Positions 63,776 through 64,000 of a stretch of DNA of 64,000 nt are shown here, piece by piece. Position 1 is the stretch's first letter. Every line of letters starts with the position of its first letter. The translations under genes and the position numbers were made by a program. Below the pieces are notes generated by a model. The model was not told the origin of the DNA, did not search any database, and saw only the letters and a list, made by a program, of their open reading frames with translations. The stretch is from Jeotgalicoccus meleagridis (lineage in GTDB: Bacteria > Bacillota > Bacilli > Staphylococcales > Salinicoccaceae): the NCBI RefSeq assembly GCF_903994045.1, contig NZ_CAJEWD010000006.1, forward strand, positions 124,001 to 188,000. Direction: 5' to 3'.

Positions 63776-64000
63776 CTAGCTTGTAAATTCATACTCTTCT
63801 ATATCGATAAAATTTCTACCATTTAAAGTAAGGTCTGCCCTATGATCTTTAAAATACAAATGATAAGCAGCTGCACCAATCATAGCTGCATTGTCTGTAC
63901 AATATTTCAGACTAGGAATGTGTAGTTTTACATCGCGTGCGTTACAAAGCTTAGAGAACTCTTCACGTATTTCACTATTTCCAGCAACTCCACCTGCTAT
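63776..64000 (-). CDS. tsaD: tRNA N6-threonylcarbamoyladenosine synthase catalytic subunit TsaD, C-terminal part
   Basis: Only the last 74 codons are in the window; the gene continues past 64000. The visible part IAGGVAGNSEIREEF, KYCTDNAAMIGAAAYHLY and the terminal tail are the C-terminal half of TsaD (Gcp/YgjD), which transfers the threonylcarbamoyl group to A37 of ANN-decoding tRNAs. Its place near rex and ydiF matches B. subtilis gcp. It lies upstream of the ABC-F leader, with no clear terminator between. Confidence 0.95.
   Translation of the reverse strand: MAGGVAGNSEIREEFSKLCNARDVKLHIPSLKYCTDNAAMIGAAAYHLYFKDHRADLTLNGRNFIDIEEYEFTS

Overview
The window is AT-rich, gene-dense DNA from a low-GC Gram-positive bacterium (Bacillota), most likely a member of the Staphylococcaceae outside Staphylococcus proper (Jeotgalicoccus/Salinicoccus-like; this is inference). 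Support comes from a PncA, a class I aldolase (fda) and a LuxS that read like staphylococcal proteins, strong GGAGG-type ribosome binding sites, CIRCE and CtsR control of groESL, and a groESL / CPBP-protease / tatC-tatA / rex / ABC-F / tsaD neighbourhood that matches the Bacillus subtilis groEL-groES-ydiL-tatCy-tatAy-rex-ydiF-gcp block. I saw no rRNA, tRNA, CRISPR array, insertion sequence or prophage.

Layout. 1-7.4 kb: a partial dicarboxylate symporter, an NCS1 permease, a secreted polysaccharide deacetylase / glycosidase-like pair, a nitroreductase with a 54-residue membrane protein gene abutting it, and an alpha/beta hydrolase. 7.4-18.6 kb: a complete carbon-phosphorus lyase locus on the minus strand (phnF, then phnGHIJKML, a PHP-type cyclic phosphodiesterase, and the PhnDCEE importer). 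It takes up phosphonates and releases their phosphate. Its PhnJ lacks three of the four cysteines regarded as essential in E. coli PhnJ, while its partner PhnK carries a four-cysteine insert. 18.6-25.8 kb: xanthine salvage (xpt-pbuX, with PurR-type boxes and no room for a riboswitch), an orphan sugar-importer ATPase, luxS, and a ribokinase plus two nucleoside hydrolases. 25.8-30.7 kb: a NarL-type two-component system divergent from an ABC-2 exporter, resembling the LnrJK-LnrLMN lipopeptide/polyene defence modules. 30.7-43.2 kb: housekeeping genes including fda, pncA, a preQ1-I riboswitch with queT, groESL, a CPBP protease, lemA-TPM and a PepF-like peptidase, followed by a 51-bp tandem repeat array.

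43.5-57.4 kb looks like accessory DNA inserted into the conserved block. It holds a tartrate/malate dehydrogenase-like gene, a WxL surface complex (small WxL protein, DUF916/DUF3324 membrane-anchored partner, 1008-residue WxL beta-helix protein), asparaginase / NhaC antiporter / isoaspartyl dipeptidase, an LPXTG wall protein, an RpiR regulator, and a GH32-family protein that has lost two of its three catalytic acids. The last of these follows rex-tatA-tatC directly.

57.4-64 kb: rex-tatA-tatC, a YdiF-type ABC-F, an intergenic cluster of DnaA boxes, a long composite hairpin, a glyoxalase-fold protein, and an Msr/Vga-like antibiotic-resistance ABC-F behind a leader with two short ORFs and an intrinsic terminator. 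The window ends inside tsaD.

The observations I rate highest are the PhnJ/PhnK cysteine exchange, the two-peptide attenuator, the DnaA-box cluster and the pseudo-GH32.
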